Assembly: GCF_003634965.1 (NCBI RefSeq)
Contig: NZ_RBXP01000014.1
Location: forward strand, 240,652-304,651
From: Azonexus fungiphilus
GTDB lineage: Bacteria > Pseudomonadota > Gammaproteobacteria > Burkholderiales > Rhodocyclaceae
Reading direction: 5' to 3'
Length of the DNA: 64,000 nucleotides
The notes beneath the pieces are model-generated. The model searched no databases. It was not told where the DNA came from and saw only the letters and a list, made by a program, of their open reading frames with translations. This document shows, piece after piece, positions 38,932-48,402 of this stretch. The first letter of the stretch is position 1. Each line of letters opens with the position of its first letter. The position numbers and the translations under genes were made by a program.

Positions 38932-41280
38932 TTACTGGTACAGCGACCGCTCAAGCTCCCGGAGGGCTGCCTGATACTGAGGTTTTCCACCAAAGGCCTG
39001 AATGATTTCTACGGGCGAGCCGAACTGATCCAGCGGCGCCACGCGAAGCACCTCCATCTGCTCGATATTGCCGATGCCTTCGTCAGCATATTTGTCGAGC
39101 AGGAGTTCCAGTACCTTGCGGGCAGTGCCACCGTATTTGGTGAAGTAATCTCGTTTCTTGACCTGGTTTGCTCGTTCGCGCCGAGTGAGCGGTTTTTGGC
39201 CGAAGGCAATGTGGCAGATCAGATCGAATGGATCTACATCCTTGCCGGTTTCCTTGGCCAGTTCGTCAAAGAATATGCCCTGCTCTTCCAGTTCGGCAAT
39301 GATTGCGACCTTCTTGTCGGCGTCGTTCCAAGTCTGCAGGAAGTTATCCAGCGAGGTGAAGCGCTTGTTGATCTGAATCCGCGTGAAGTCCTTGAGCGAT
39401 TCGGTGATCAGCTTGCCATCGTTGCCGTAATACTGAACCCGCTCATTGACGACATAGACCGGAACATCGTCGATGACGTATTTGATACGCCCGCCACCGG
39501 GCGGGTCTTCATTCATTCCGCCTTCGCCGGGGCCGGCCGTCGTGGTACCCGACTGATCTCCAGCCGTCGAATCTGCGTCGCCGGGAGGTACTACTGGGTC
39601 TGCTGACTGCGGCTCATAAATCACCACCGGCTCGCCATCGAAGGCTTCATCGGCAAACAGTTCGGTGGCGCGCTTGAAATCGAGAATCGTGAACCAGAGC
39701 TTGCCGTAGTCTTCGTCAATCCGTGTGCCACGACCGATGATCTGCTTGAACTCGGTCATCGAGTTGATCGTTCGATCCAGGACGACGAGCTTGCAGGTCT
39801 TGGCATCGACACCGGTTGTCATCAAACGCGAGGTACAGGCAATGACCGGGTAGGCTTTGCGCGGGTTGATGAAATTGTCGAGTTCGAGCTTGCCTTCTTC
39901 GTTATCGCCGGTGATTTGCATCACGTACTTCGGATTCTGGCTGGCAAGATCAGCGTTGGCATTGATCAAGGCTTGGCGCATTCGGGCCGCGTGGTCGATG
40001 TCTTCGCAGAAAACAATCGTCTTCGACATGCGGTCTGTCGCCTTGAGGAATTCAGTGATTCGTTTGGCCACTGCCTCATCCCGCTGTGTGAGGACCAGCG
40101 TCTTGTTCATGTCGGAGGCGTTGTAGATACGGTCTTCGACGACTTGGCCCTTGCTGTCTACCTTCCCCTGCGTGGGGCGCCAACCAAGATCCTTGTCCAT
40201 GTCTACACGAATGACTTTGTAGGGCGCCAGGAAACCATCCTCGATCCCTTGTTTCAGCGAGTAGGTGTACACCGGGTCGCCAAAATAGGTGATGTTCGAA
40301 ATTTCTTCTGTTTCCTTGGGAGTCGCGGTCAGGCCAAGGTGCACTGCGGAACTGAAGTAATCGAGAATTTGCCGCCAGGCGGAGTCTTCGGCAGCGCTGC
40401 CGCGATGACATTCGTCGATCACGATGAGATCAAAGAAGTCAGGGCTGAACTGTTTGTAGATGTTCTGTTCTTCTTCATTGCCGGTAACCGCCTGATACAA
40501 CGACAGGTAGATTTCGTAGGATTTGTCGACCTGGCGCTTCTCGATCTTGGTCATCGCCCCGGCAAAGGGCTTGAAATCGTTGGTTTTGGTCTGGTCGACG
40601 AGGATGTTGCGGTCGGCCAGAAATAAAATGCGCTTCGCTGCCCGTGCTTTCCAGAGGCGCCAGATGATCTGAAAGGCAGTGAAGGTCTTGCCGGTGCCCG
40701 TAGCCATGACCAGAAGGACGCGATCCTGCCCCTTGGCAATGGCTTCAACAGCGCGGTTGACGGCGTTCAACTGGTAGTAGCGAGGCAATTTGCCGGTCGT
40801 GTAGTAGTCCTGTGAGAACACAGCTTCTGCAGCAGCAGTAATGCCTTTCCAGTCCAGATAACGCTGCCAGAGCACATCCGGCGAGGGGAATTCATCCAGC
40901 GCGATCTCGCACTCAATCAAGCCGCCGCTGGCGGTTTTGTCGTGCCACAGGAAACCGTCGCCGTTGCTGGAGAAGGCGAAGGGTACATCGAGCATCTCCG
41001 CGTAGGCTAGACCTTGCTGAATGCCGTCACGGACCGAATGCTTGTTGTCTTTGGCCTCAACCACGGCGATGGGAATGCCGGGTTTGTAATAGAGAACGTA
41101 ATCTGCACGCCGGATGGTTTTTTCATCACGTTTGGCCTTGTTTCCACGGACAACAACCCGACCGCTCGTGAGGTTCACCTCTTCGAGAAATTGCGTGTCT
41201 CGGTCCCACCCACTGGCCTCGAGGGCTGGCGTGATGAACTTGGTACAGATGTCCCGCTCGGAAAGCGACTTTTTGTCCAT
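38932..41280 (-). CDS. hsdR: Type I restriction endonuclease subunit
   Basis: The 782-residue protein has an N-terminal nuclease domain with D60 and E75-A-K77 (AVVEAKDNK), then an SF2 translocase with MATGTGKT (about 192-199) and DECH in [10 protein letters not shown], and a C-terminal domain like that of EcoEI-type HsdR. It is the first gene of the leftward defence operon. A 91-base gap separates it from the transposition operon. Confidence 0.93.
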   Translation of the reverse strand: MDKKSLSERDICTKFITPALEASGWDRDTQFLEEVNLTSGRVVVRGNKAKRDEKTIRRADYVLYYKPGIPIAVVEAKDNKHSVRDGIQQGLAYAEMLDVPFAFSSNGDGFLWHDKTASGGLIECEIALDEFPSPDVLWQRYLDWKGITAAAEAVFSQDYYTTGKLPRYYQLNAVNRAVEAIAKGQDRVLLVMATGTGKTFTAFQIIWRLWKARAAKRILFLADRNILVDQTKTNDFKPFAGAMTKIEKRQVDKSYEIYLSLYQAVTGNEEEQNIYKQFSPDFFDLIVIDECHRGSAAEDSAWRQILDYFSSAVHLGLTATPKETEEISNITYFGDPVYTYSLKQGIEDGFLAPYKVIRVDMDKDLGWRPTQGKVDSKGQVVEDRIYNASDMNKTLVLTQRDEAVAKRITEFLKATDRMSKTIVFCEDIDHAARMRQALINANADLASQNPKYVMQITGDNEEGKLELDNFINPRKAYPVIACTSRLMTTGVDAKTCKLVVLDRTINSMTEFKQIIGRGTRIDEDYGKLWFTILDFKRATELFADEAFDGEPVVIYEPQSADPVVPPGDADSTAGDQSGTTTAGPGEGGMNEDPPGGGRIKYVIDDVPVYVVNERVQYYGNDGKLITESLKDFTRIQINKRFTSLDNFLQTWNDADKKVAIIAELEEQGIFFDELAKETGKDVDPFDLICHIAFGQKPLTRRERANQVKKRDYFTKYGGTARKVLELLLDKYADEGIGNIEQMEVLRVAPLDQFGSPVEIIQAFGGKPQYQAALRELERSLYQ

Positions 41281-41371
41281 TCAAGATGATGGTTGGCGCG
41301 AAATGACATAGAGCTTAACATTCTTGATGTTTTGTGTGCCTGTGTCGTATACAAAAAGACGCGATCGTTAT
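41281..41371 (-). promoter_or_regulatory. Probable promoter region of the hsd operon
   Basis: This 91-base gap between the last tniQ gene and hsdR is AT-richer than its flanks. On the minus strand it holds a small inverted repeat AACATCAAGAATGTT, a possible operator. A clear -35/-10 pair was not identified. Confidence 0.35.
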
Positions 41372-42499
41372 TTATCTGAATTTGAGCGGTGGGCTTGCTT
41401 CTCGATTGGCATGACGAAGCACCCATTCTTTTGCCCGATCAAAATCGTGAAGGGACCATGATTCTTGTTGCGCCTTTTTCAAAGGATTGGCACCTGGCCT
41501 CCAAAGCGTAGTGCCGCATGTATTTTGATGTTGCATTACAGCCGTGTGGATTAGGCTAGTTGCACTACCAAATAGCTTGTTCGCTTCAATTCCAGCGCCT
41601 ATGCGTAGTTCTTGGTGCCTAACGCTGGAAGGGAAATCTAGGATTCGGATGATTTCAATTAAATTTTCAAATGCATCGGCTAGCGTGGGAGTGTTTTTTG
41701 CGAAGCGATTATGGATCAGGGCTTCTATTGCGAGCGTCTCTCTTTGAAGTTGACTGATCGTTGGGTTTTTGATGGGTCTAATGTCGATTTCATCAACTTC
41801 CGCTTCGTGGAACCCTAAGACTTCTAGAAAATCAGCTTGGGTTGCTATTACCTCCTTTGTTAGCCACTTGGGTAGGGTGACTATTTCTTTGAGGGAGCAG
41901 AGATCTCCTCCGCAGTGGTAGCACATTCGTAAATCCAGGATGCGAGTTCGGTTGCGGGGGGTGTAATTCCAGAATAGTGGTTTCTGGCAGGCTGGGCAGT
42001 AGTCGCGCATGATGCACCTATGCTTCGGGCATATCCAGTTGGAGGCTAGGCGCCAACTGGTTCTGTAATACGGGATGGCGTCACTACCCAGGCATCGAGA
42101 GCAGTAGCGGAGGTGCGGGAGCATGCGCATGGGATCGGTATGCAGGCACAACAAAGCAGGCCCCAAGAGAAGGTCGCCATTTTTTGGAACCATTTTTTCC
42201 AGGGTTGTAGCAGATGCGCTTGTCAGTGTGCCGAGGTAATCCCAAGGCAGCCCTCGACGATCAAAATCCAACCAATAAACAGGTTTCTGCCACGAGACAC
42301 CGATCCAGTCGAGAACTTTGCCGGGAGATCTGTTCTTTCTGATGGCATAGCGAATCAGCCACGAGCTGACCGCTTCACCCGGTAGCGGCGCAGGAAAGTC
42401 ATAGGCTCTTGCAACGCTCGGATTCCAGCTATCACCGTAGGTCGAGGCCAACTCGCTGAGTGCTTCGAGCGACCTGGCAATCATCTCTTCACGGGCCAT
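41372..42499 (-). CDS. TniQ/TnsD-family target-selection protein, second copy
   Basis: The 375-residue protein has the TniQ N-terminal pattern (PLPGEAVSSWLIRYAIRKN) followed by zinc-finger cysteines and histidine (YCSRCLG, WICPKHRCIMRDYCPACQK, MCYHCGGDLC). TniQ proteins choose the insertion site for Tn7-like transposases. It starts 1 base after the preceding tniQ stop. Its C-terminal half is longer and probably binds the attachment site. Confidence 0.85.
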   Translation of the reverse strand: MAREEMIARSLEALSELASTYGDSWNPSVARAYDFPAPLPGEAVSSWLIRYAIRKNRSPGKVLDWIGVSWQKPVYWLDFDRRGLPWDYLGTLTSASATTLEKMVPKNGDLLLGPALLCLHTDPMRMLPHLRYCSRCLGSDAIPYYRTSWRLASNWICPKHRCIMRDYCPACQKPLFWNYTPRNRTRILDLRMCYHCGGDLCSLKEIVTLPKWLTKEVIATQADFLEVLGFHEAEVDEIDIRPIKNPTISQLQRETLAIEALIHNRFAKNTPTLADAFENLIEIIRILDFPSSVRHQELRIGAGIEANKLFGSATSLIHTAVMQHQNTCGTTLWRPGANPLKKAQQESWSLHDFDRAKEWVLRHANREASPPLKFR

Positions 42500-42500
42500 A

Positions 42501-43523
42501 TCAGCTTAGGTCGAGCTCTAGTTGTGGGGAGTCAAGCCTGGAAGGCCTGGTTTTTATCCCTGCTTGTTTCACCAGTTGCCGGACGAACGTTTCGTATGGG
42601 CTCGAGATAAACCTGAAATCACTTGAGCCAATATGGGACTCGTAATAGCGCTGAATCGGGCCGAGCAGGCGCATGGTGGCATTGTCTCCAGACCACTTGG
42701 AATTGACCGCAATTTGCTTCGACAAAGCTTCATCCAGACGGGTTGGCCAGTCAGATAGGAGCCAGCAAGCCGCGGCGATCATTTCTCGGGTTTCTCCGGC
42801 ATCAAGTTTTCGGAGACCACTACCTTGACTGAGTGAAAAATTACCCAGCAGGTGATGGCCGAGAAACCAGAGGCTGTGGCATAACCCGTCAAGACTCAGG
42901 CGTGCGAGATTTTCGACCTGGTTAGCTGGAATGCATTCGGAATCAAGATTCAACGGACCATCGGAGTGATTTGCCATGATCCTTGCAATGAGTAGTTGCT
43001 CTGCCTCTGCTGGTGTCGTGACACTCTTGCGAAGATCGAATCCACATTCGCAGTATTCGGGGTGGCGTCGAGCAAGGGCTAGTTGCCTTTTGCATTGAGG
43101 GCAGCGATCGATCAATCGGCAACTGTGTTTCCAGCAAGCGGTATTGAATGCCAAATGCCACACTCCTCGTAAGAAGGGCTGTTCTTGTAGGCATTGAGGG
43201 CAAATTGGAGCATGTCGGAGTTTGAGAAAGGTCGATTTGCTCAGCCATTCGCCGAGAATTTTCCAATCGCGCCCCTTCCTGGCGACTTGTCGGGAATAGC
43301 CCGAGAGCTGGTCAAGCTCGTGCACGCTGTTCCGCGTGTATGTCGCCAATCGAGGAATCTCCGTTTGCTCAACCTGCGGATTTGTTGAACTGGCGTCGAG
43401 TGCGTACTGGAGAATTTCCTGATGATCCCGGTAGTGATTGGCACGGGCGCAGCGCATCAGGAAGCCCCAGAGCGATTCATGCGGGTAGGGCTGCGTTCGG
43501 TTAATTAAGCGGTACTGGTCCAA
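42501..43523 (-). CDS. TniQ-family target-selection protein, first copy
   Basis: The 340-residue TniQ protein has QPYPHESLWGFLMRCARANH at the N-terminus and zinc ligands in ICPQCLQEQPF, CWKHSCRLIDRCPQCKRQ and CECGFDL. The start is placed at TTG 43523 because AGGAG lies eight bases upstream; an ATG at 43622 is in frame but deep inside tnsC. It overlaps the tnsC stop by 23 bases. Confidence 0.85.
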   Translation of the reverse strand: MDQYRLINRTQPYPHESLWGFLMRCARANHYRDHQEILQYALDASSTNPQVEQTEIPRLATYTRNSVHELDQLSGYSRQVARKGRDWKILGEWLSKSTFLKLRHAPICPQCLQEQPFLRGVWHLAFNTACWKHSCRLIDRCPQCKRQLALARRHPEYCECGFDLRKSVTTPAEAEQLLIARIMANHSDGPLNLDSECIPANQVENLARLSLDGLCHSLWFLGHHLLGNFSLSQGSGLRKLDAGETREMIAAACWLLSDWPTRLDEALSKQIAVNSKWSGDNATMRLLGPIQRYYESHIGSSDFRFISSPYETFVRQLVKQAGIKTRPSRLDSPQLELDLS

Positions 43524-44478
43524 AGGGGGTCTCCTCTGAGCAATGCACCAGGAAGTGGGCTTCTGCAAGATCCTCACGAGAAATTCGTTTATTGCCCTTC
43601 CTGCTGGCAATACGAACCGCATCTGCTAGAAGCATTTTGAGTAGCCGAAAACTTCCTCTGCTTGAGTCGAATATCGACTTGGAAAGCTCGCTATCGATGA
43701 GATTGGCCTTTTCCGGCATGGGTAGGCACTGATCGAGTGTCGCTAGGACACCCAGATACTCGTCGTTGTAAGAAAATGCCTTGATAAAGGAGAGGCCTGG
43801 CCATCGGGTTGTTTGCTCATCCTGCCGCCGGATTTCATCAAGGGGTGGTGTGCCGATAAAGACAAATGCCACGCCAAGAAAATCATAGAGGCGCTTCAGG
43901 GTCGCTCCTAGCGCACCACCTGCGTCTCCCTTGATTTTCCTGGACGCTAGTATCCAGAGGTGTTGGGCTTCGTCGAAAGCGATTAGTAAAACACCAGTTG
44001 TCTTGACGGCGTCGCGCAGCGTATCTCGAAGCTCTTTTAGCGATAGCCCTTTCAGGCTGCGGGGATCCTGCCCCAACTGCATGAGAAGTCGTATGTAGAT
44101 TTCCCCGATGCTCGGGCGGGCTTCGAATGTGAGGTATAGAACTGGGCAGAGGCGGCGGTGATCGCCTTCAACCGGTTTTAGTCGCTTGAGAAGCCGTTCC
44201 AAAATGAAAGATTTGCCGCGACCACCTTCGCCGATGATCCAGAGCCCTCCTGGTTTCTTTGAAACCTTGGCTCTGGCCAGGAGCGCATCAATGTACTTGT
44301 TGGCTCTGCGGTACTCGTCAAAGGCAATGGGTACATCAAGTACGTATTGCGCCCTGTCGTCCGGGCTACCCGCCATGGCTCGGGTACGCTCCTTTATGGG
44401 ATCTAGCGCAGGTGTGGTGGTCGATGTTGGTTCTGCAAATAGATGTTCCGAGTGTAAGTCCGCCATCGTATTCATCAT
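43501..44478 (-). CDS. tnsC: TnsC/TniB transposition AAA+ ATPase
   Basis: The product is about 325 residues with Walker A IGEGGRGKSF (about 83-90), Walker B LLIAFDEAQHLW and sensor-type FVFIGTPPLDE. TnsC/TniB polymerises on DNA and links TniQ-marked targets to the transposase. It starts within the tnsB stop (ATGA overlap); nearby ATGs at 44487 and 44475 are alternatives. Confidence 0.88.
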   Translation of the reverse strand: MMNTMADLHSEHLFAEPTSTTTPALDPIKERTRAMAGSPDDRAQYVLDVPIAFDEYRRANKYIDALLARAKVSKKPGGLWIIGEGGRGKSFILERLLKRLKPVEGDHRRLCPVLYLTFEARPSIGEIYIRLLMQLGQDPRSLKGLSLKELRDTLRDAVKTTGVLLIAFDEAQHLWILASRKIKGDAGGALGATLKRLYDFLGVAFVFIGTPPLDEIRRQDEQTTRWPGLSFIKAFSYNDEYLGVLATLDQCLPMPEKANLIDSELSKSIFDSSRGSFRLLKMLLADAVRIASRKGNKRISREDLAEAHFLVHCSEETPFGPVPLN

Positions 44479-46454
44479 GACCCCCATGCGTAGCTTGGAA
44501 CGTCTGTGAACGATGGTATGTTCGGAGGTGGCGCGCCGTTTTTCCTGTCTCCGAATGGGGTCAGTATCGTTCGCGTCTCTCCAGCCAGGACACTATTTGA
44601 ATTGATGCTGGCGATGCGGGCTAATTGAACCTTGCCCTTGTTTTTCTTGGCCTCTAGTTCCTCTGCGATTACGTTTTGTATGCGGTCGCGGGTTTCGATC
44701 AAGGTGTCGACAGCAGTCGATTTTTCTAAACGTATTGTGGCTTCGGACCGGATAAACTTGTGTTGAAACAGACTCAATCCCTTGCTGTACTCAGGTCGAG
44801 TAGAAGGAATGCTTAGGTATTCGTGTGAATGAGGATGTTCGACGTAAATCTGCCCCAGATCTTCAGTGCAGACAACATAATTGATGGTTTTGATGCGGCC
44901 GACATTCTTCATCAGAGCTTCCAACTGGTCATCAGCGTAGGTTTGCCAAGAAAATCGAATTCCTTCTTGTGAGAGTGCTCCTGTGTGATGCTCGCCTAGG
45001 ATGATGTTCAATTCATCGATCGAACAGGGATAGGGTGGTGGAGCTGTTTCGATCCCGCTTTGCCATAGCTCGAGTGGCGCAGCTTGATTTCGTACGTTGG
45101 TTTGTATGTTGTGAAAATCTGCCGCCCACTTGTGAAGCAGATATACCAATGTTGAAAAGCGAATGACTGCCTGATTGACAGAGTCGTAGTCCCTCCTTTT
45201 TGCAAGTGACGCATAGGTGCGTCCCGGCATTGCTTCGAAGAACGTTTGTTCCAGCGTGAGAAAGAATCGTTCGATTGAGCCCTTTAGCCACGGGGTTCTG
45301 CGTTCACAGTATTCCCAGAATGACCCCAGCGCTTTGATTGCATTCCGGTAGCGCTGGCAAACGAAATCAGGCCCGCGATCGGATGCGTAATAAACGGCTC
45401 GCCCAAATGCAGGCCACGGATTTTCGATGTCCGGCCAAAGCTCATAAGCAAGGTGGTGCGAGGAGAGTGAGTGTTTGACCGCCCCAAAGATTGAGCTCAG
45501 CCCAGTCTTCTGGAACGAGACGTAAAACCCGAGCAAAACGCCGGAATAACGATCCTTGATTGCTGTCAGCCATGGTCTCCCAAGCGGTAGCAATGCATGA
45601 TCGTCTATGACGTAGAGATTCATCGGCGTGTGATCGATTTCGACTACGTCCAGCGGGTGTTCTGCTGAAAGATGCCCTTTTGCCATTTTGAAATGGCGTC
45701 GAGCTTCTGCTCGCCCCAGTCTGGCGATCATCATTTCTTCTTCGGGGCGATCGGCGACCCGGTTTCCGTACGTTCGCTCGCTGATTGCGTTCAGGACAGG
45801 TCGCTGATCAGACTTTCGCTCGGTGTTTTCAGCCTTTAATTTCTTTGCGTAGTCTCGATGCGCGCCGGCGAGAGTTGGTTGAGTGGATTTTGCGTAATAG
45901 TCGTCAATGTGATTCTGGAGGAACTCTTCGCTTTCCTTGTCAAGCCGTTTGGTACATCTCCTGAAACTGTTGCCATTGACTACGACAAGAAGGTCGCTTC
46001 CCGATGAGTCGATCTCTTTCCACCATTTCGATATCGTCGAAGCACCAGGGGGGCCGAGCGGATCATTGATTTCTTTCGCAATTCTCGTGGCGCTATCGGT
46101 GATCAGGAATTTTTGACCGCGGGTGATGCCTTCCCTCTTTAGTTTGGAAATGTAAGTAATTTTGCGGTCGTGATCGAGTTGGTATTTCTCCGGGATGAGA
46201 TTCAGGTCTCGGAAGTTCTGGAGCGCGTCAGAGCTGTCTGGCTTGATTACAAGAGCTTCCGGTGATGAGAATGCGTCGATAATTTTCAGTTGCAGAGACG
46301 CTTGTGCTGACCAAAACTCCGATTCCGTCAGCGTCTTTTTTTGGCCGGTTTTCGGATTCTCGAAGTAAAGCTCTTCGGTGGAGCGGCTGTCGTACTCGAG
46401 AATCTGGCCCTGGTAGGAGATAACAAGCCCTTTTTGGAGGAAAAAAGATCCCAT
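44475..46454 (-). CDS. tnsB: TnsB/TniA DDE transposase
   Basis: The 659-residue protein has an RNase H-like Mu/TnsB core with catalytic D274 (VVEIDHTPMNL), D359 (YYASDRGPDF) and E395 (KGSIERFF), flanked by N-terminal HTH domains for end binding and a C-terminal beta-barrel and tail. It joins transposon 3' ends to the target. It starts 15 bases after tnsA. Confidence 0.92.
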   Translation of the reverse strand: MGSFFLQKGLVISYQGQILEYDSRSTEELYFENPKTGQKKTLTESEFWSAQASLQLKIIDAFSSPEALVIKPDSSDALQNFRDLNLIPEKYQLDHDRKITYISKLKREGITRGQKFLITDSATRIAKEINDPLGPPGASTISKWWKEIDSSGSDLLVVVNGNSFRRCTKRLDKESEEFLQNHIDDYYAKSTQPTLAGAHRDYAKKLKAENTERKSDQRPVLNAISERTYGNRVADRPEEEMMIARLGRAEARRHFKMAKGHLSAEHPLDVVEIDHTPMNLYVIDDHALLPLGRPWLTAIKDRYSGVLLGFYVSFQKTGLSSIFGAVKHSLSSHHLAYELWPDIENPWPAFGRAVYYASDRGPDFVCQRYRNAIKALGSFWEYCERRTPWLKGSIERFFLTLEQTFFEAMPGRTYASLAKRRDYDSVNQAVIRFSTLVYLLHKWAADFHNIQTNVRNQAAPLELWQSGIETAPPPYPCSIDELNIILGEHHTGALSQEGIRFSWQTYADDQLEALMKNVGRIKTINYVVCTEDLGQIYVEHPHSHEYLSIPSTRPEYSKGLSLFQHKFIRSEATIRLEKSTAVDTLIETRDRIQNVIAEELEAKKNKGKVQLARIASINSNSVLAGETRTILTPFGDRKNGAPPPNIPSFTDVPSYAWGS

Positions 46455-46469
46455 GTCGATTCCTCCGGA

Positions 46470-47405
46470 CTAGGCGTTGTTAGGCTGAGTTGCCTGACCA
46501 GGTGCGCGATCTCGGCGCTCCCAAGATTTTCTAGGGCTGAGCTCCGCCTCTCCAAGATCACGAAGAGGCGTCGCCTTTGAAAATCCTCCAACAAAATTCC
46601 ATGGGGTGAGAGGTGGACGAGTCTGTCGCCAAGTCGTCGTAATTTCCAGTCGGTATTGATTTGCCGTTCCACGACCCAGAGCCAACGCTGCCAGAAGATC
46701 ACCATGCCGGGTCGCACGAAAAATGTCGCCAAGGAATAATCCTTTAAATGGTTGATCGGGGAGGCTGAGCAAACTTGATTTGGTGAGCTTGTAGCTCCAG
46801 TCGAAGCAAAGCCGGCGTTGGGCAATCAGTGTGTAGACTTCGGCCAATGAACAAGATGCCGCATCGCAGAGTTCAGTAACCGCCACCGTCTGCTCGCGTT
46901 GAAATGCTTCTACTACCCGAGCCAAGGCCTCACTGGGCAAAGGTGAAGTCAGATAACGCATCAATAGATTGGTATTGGTTCTTTGGGGCTCAGAGAACAG
47001 TTGCTCATCAACAATGAAAGCAAATGCTTGCCCTGTTTTCTGAAAATGCTTGGCGATCGCGAGGTAGGTTGGGAGGTGTTCCGGATGGAAAAGAAATTCG
47101 AGCGGCTTGATTTCGATTAGTGTTTCGATATTGCCGTGTTCAACTAGGAAGTCGGCGGTGTATTGGCGTTCAACACCGTCTTGGTCGAAGTAGCTTCGTG
47201 CTTGTTGGGAATAAACCCGTTTGATGTCCCTGCAGAGCAGAAGACGTGGAATCACGAGTTTTTCGTAAGCGGACTCGTATTCAGCCGGATAGGGGGTTAG
47301 CTCTTCAACCAGAAGGCCTCCCGTGGTGCGGTGTGGCGAGACTTCAACTAACTGGCGGCTAGGGGCGTTATGGCCCTCCAGCTTTCTTGCGCGGCGTTTC
47401 TTCAT
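46470..47405 (-). CDS. tnsA: TnsA-family transposon endonuclease
   Basis: The 311-residue protein has a restriction-like N-terminal domain with D85 (YTADFLVEH) and E98-x-K100 (LIEIKPLEF), plus upstream acidic residues near 42-48; this matches the TnsA nuclease layout. A C-terminal helical domain (about 155-310) would contact TnsB/TnsC. TnsA cleaves the 5' strands, giving cut-and-paste transposition. It is the first gene of the operon; GGAG lies 7 bases before the ATG. Confidence 0.88.
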   Translation of the reverse strand: MKKRRARKLEGHNAPSRQLVEVSPHRTTGGLLVEELTPYPAEYESAYEKLVIPRLLLCRDIKRVYSQQARSYFDQDGVERQYTADFLVEHGNIETLIEIKPLEFLFHPEHLPTYLAIAKHFQKTGQAFAFIVDEQLFSEPQRTNTNLLMRYLTSPLPSEALARVVEAFQREQTVAVTELCDAASCSLAEVYTLIAQRRLCFDWSYKLTKSSLLSLPDQPFKGLFLGDIFRATRHGDLLAALALGRGTANQYRLEITTTWRQTRPPLTPWNFVGGFSKATPLRDLGEAELSPRKSWERRDRAPGQATQPNNA

Positions 47406-47430
47406 GATTTCTCCAAGGTGAAATCCTATG

Positions 47431-47462
47431 CATCCAAACGAATATTTTTTCGTTTATTGATG
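47431..47462. promoter_or_regulatory. Inverted repeat upstream of tnsA
   Basis: CATCCAAACGAA (47431-47442) faces TTCGTTTATTGATG (47449-47462). The same arrangement occurs at 53132-53161 in the second module. It is a candidate operator or TnsB end-binding site. Confidence 0.5.
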
Positions 47463-47484
47463 TAATTTTTGGCGACAGAAGTCC

Positions 47485-47589
47485 TTGACTTTGCCGGCTG
47501 CCTTGGAGATACTTTGGGTGTCAGATGTATTTTTTTCCGTGGCTAACGGGCAAGGCCGGATGAACCGAAAGGTGAGTCCGGTTTTTTTT
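47485..47589 (+). ncRNA. Candidate small RNA, copy A, with promoter and terminator
   Basis: TTGACT (47485-47490), 17 bases, then GATACT (47508-47513) forms a sigma-70 promoter. An intrinsic terminator with stem CCGGATGAACC/GGTGAGTCCGG (two mismatches), GAAA loop and eight T ends at 47589. The predicted transcript is about 70 bases and contains no open reading frame of note. The part from the TTTTTTCCG at about 47533 through the terminator stem is identical to copy B. Confidence 0.6.
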
Positions 47590-47590
47590 G

Positions 47591-47854
47591 TTACATGGTT
47601 TCCTCCTTTCGACTAAGCCCGGCGAGAATCTGACTGAGTGTTTGAACGTCGGTCAGATGTCCTGCTTTCAAGCCGAGAGCGACTGCAATCCTGTGGCTTT
47701 GGCCACGCAGGCAGCGCCGCTTCCCTTCAAGGACTTGATAGACGAGGCCGCACGAAAAGCGGTTTTCGCGAGCCCATTCCGCAATGGATATGCCGGCGTC
47801 CTCGATTAAGGAGCGGCATTCCTGAGGGCTGCGGATTGGGTTGGGTGTATTCAT
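47591..47854 (-). CDS. BcepMu gp16-like DNA-binding regulator, copy A
   Basis: The 87-residue HTH protein has ISIAEWARENRFSCGLVYQV and LEGKRRCLRGQSHRIAVALG, the pattern of the BcepMu gp16 phage-associated family. The start is ATG 47854 (MNTPNPIRSPQEC). It is divergent from the XRE gene and its stop abuts the small-RNA terminator. It probably controls the transposition operon or the small RNA. Confidence 0.8.
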   Translation of the reverse strand: MNTPNPIRSPQECRSLIEDAGISIAEWARENRFSCGLVYQVLEGKRRCLRGQSHRIAVALGLKAGHLTDVQTLSQILAGLSRKEETM

Positions 47855-47919
47855 GGGAGTAAATGTATTCGAATGAGTGCACGCTAGCACCAAAACTGGA
47901 AACTGTGCAATATGTTTTC

Positions 47920-47935
47920 TATAATCTCTGACATG
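47920..47935 (+). promoter_or_regulatory. Promoter giving a leaderless XRE mRNA, copy A
   Basis: TATAAT (47920-47925) is followed by seven bases and then the ATG at 47933, so the transcript would start at the initiation codon. No Shine-Dalgarno sequence is present. The arrangement is identical in copy B. Confidence 0.55.
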
Positions 47936-48373
47936 CCTACACAAAACGAAACATTTCTGCCCGGTTTGGGCGAGCGTCTTAAGGAAGAGCGGAAGCGCTT
48001 GGCGCTCAGCCAAGAGGAGTTCGCGGAGCGTGCAGGCGTTAAGCGCCTTGCCCAACTTCAGTACGAGAAAGAAATTCGTGAGCCTCGTACCTCATACCTT
48101 GCTGCATTGGGGGCTATGGGGGTCAGCCTTGGTTATGTTCTTTTCGGAAAAGAGCCTTCGGATAGAACCCTGGCGCCCGAAGCTACACGACGGATCGAAA
48201 AGAAGATTTTTGACCTGATTGATGAATACGCGGCTACTCAGTGCAACGGAGTGCTTTCGTCTGATGAGCGCTTTGTCCTCTTTGAGGTTATGCGTGCCCA
48301 CTGCATTCAGGCGGAACTGAATGGTCGAAATTCAGAGGAAGAAGCAGTTACTTTTATTCCAAAAAGTGCGTGA
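47933..48373 (+). CDS. XRE-family HTH regulator, copy A
   Basis: The 146-residue protein has an XRE HTH (about 10-65; GLGERLKEERKRLALSQEEF and AERAGVKRLAQLQYEKEIRE) and a C-terminal dimer-like region. The start MPTQNETF is conserved with copy B. It resembles phage-type regulators. It is followed by, and overlaps, a membrane protein gene. Confidence 0.85.
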   Translation: MPTQNETFLPGLGERLKEERKRLALSQEEFAERAGVKRLAQLQYEKEIREPRTSYLAALGAMGVSLGYVLFGKEPSDRTLAPEATRRIEKKIFDLIDEYAATQCNGVLSSDERFVLFEVMRAHCIQAELNGRNSEEEAVTFIPKSA

Positions 48374-48402
48374 GGTTTCCGAGCGATAGAAGGAGTTGTC
48401 CG

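Noticed and set aside
47471-47477. GGCGACA (TGTCGCC on the minus strand) upstream of tnsA as the transposon right terminus
   Set aside because: It is present in both modules at a suitable distance, but no matching left end with a target duplication was found, and sequence outside it is also shared by both modules. Left unresolved.
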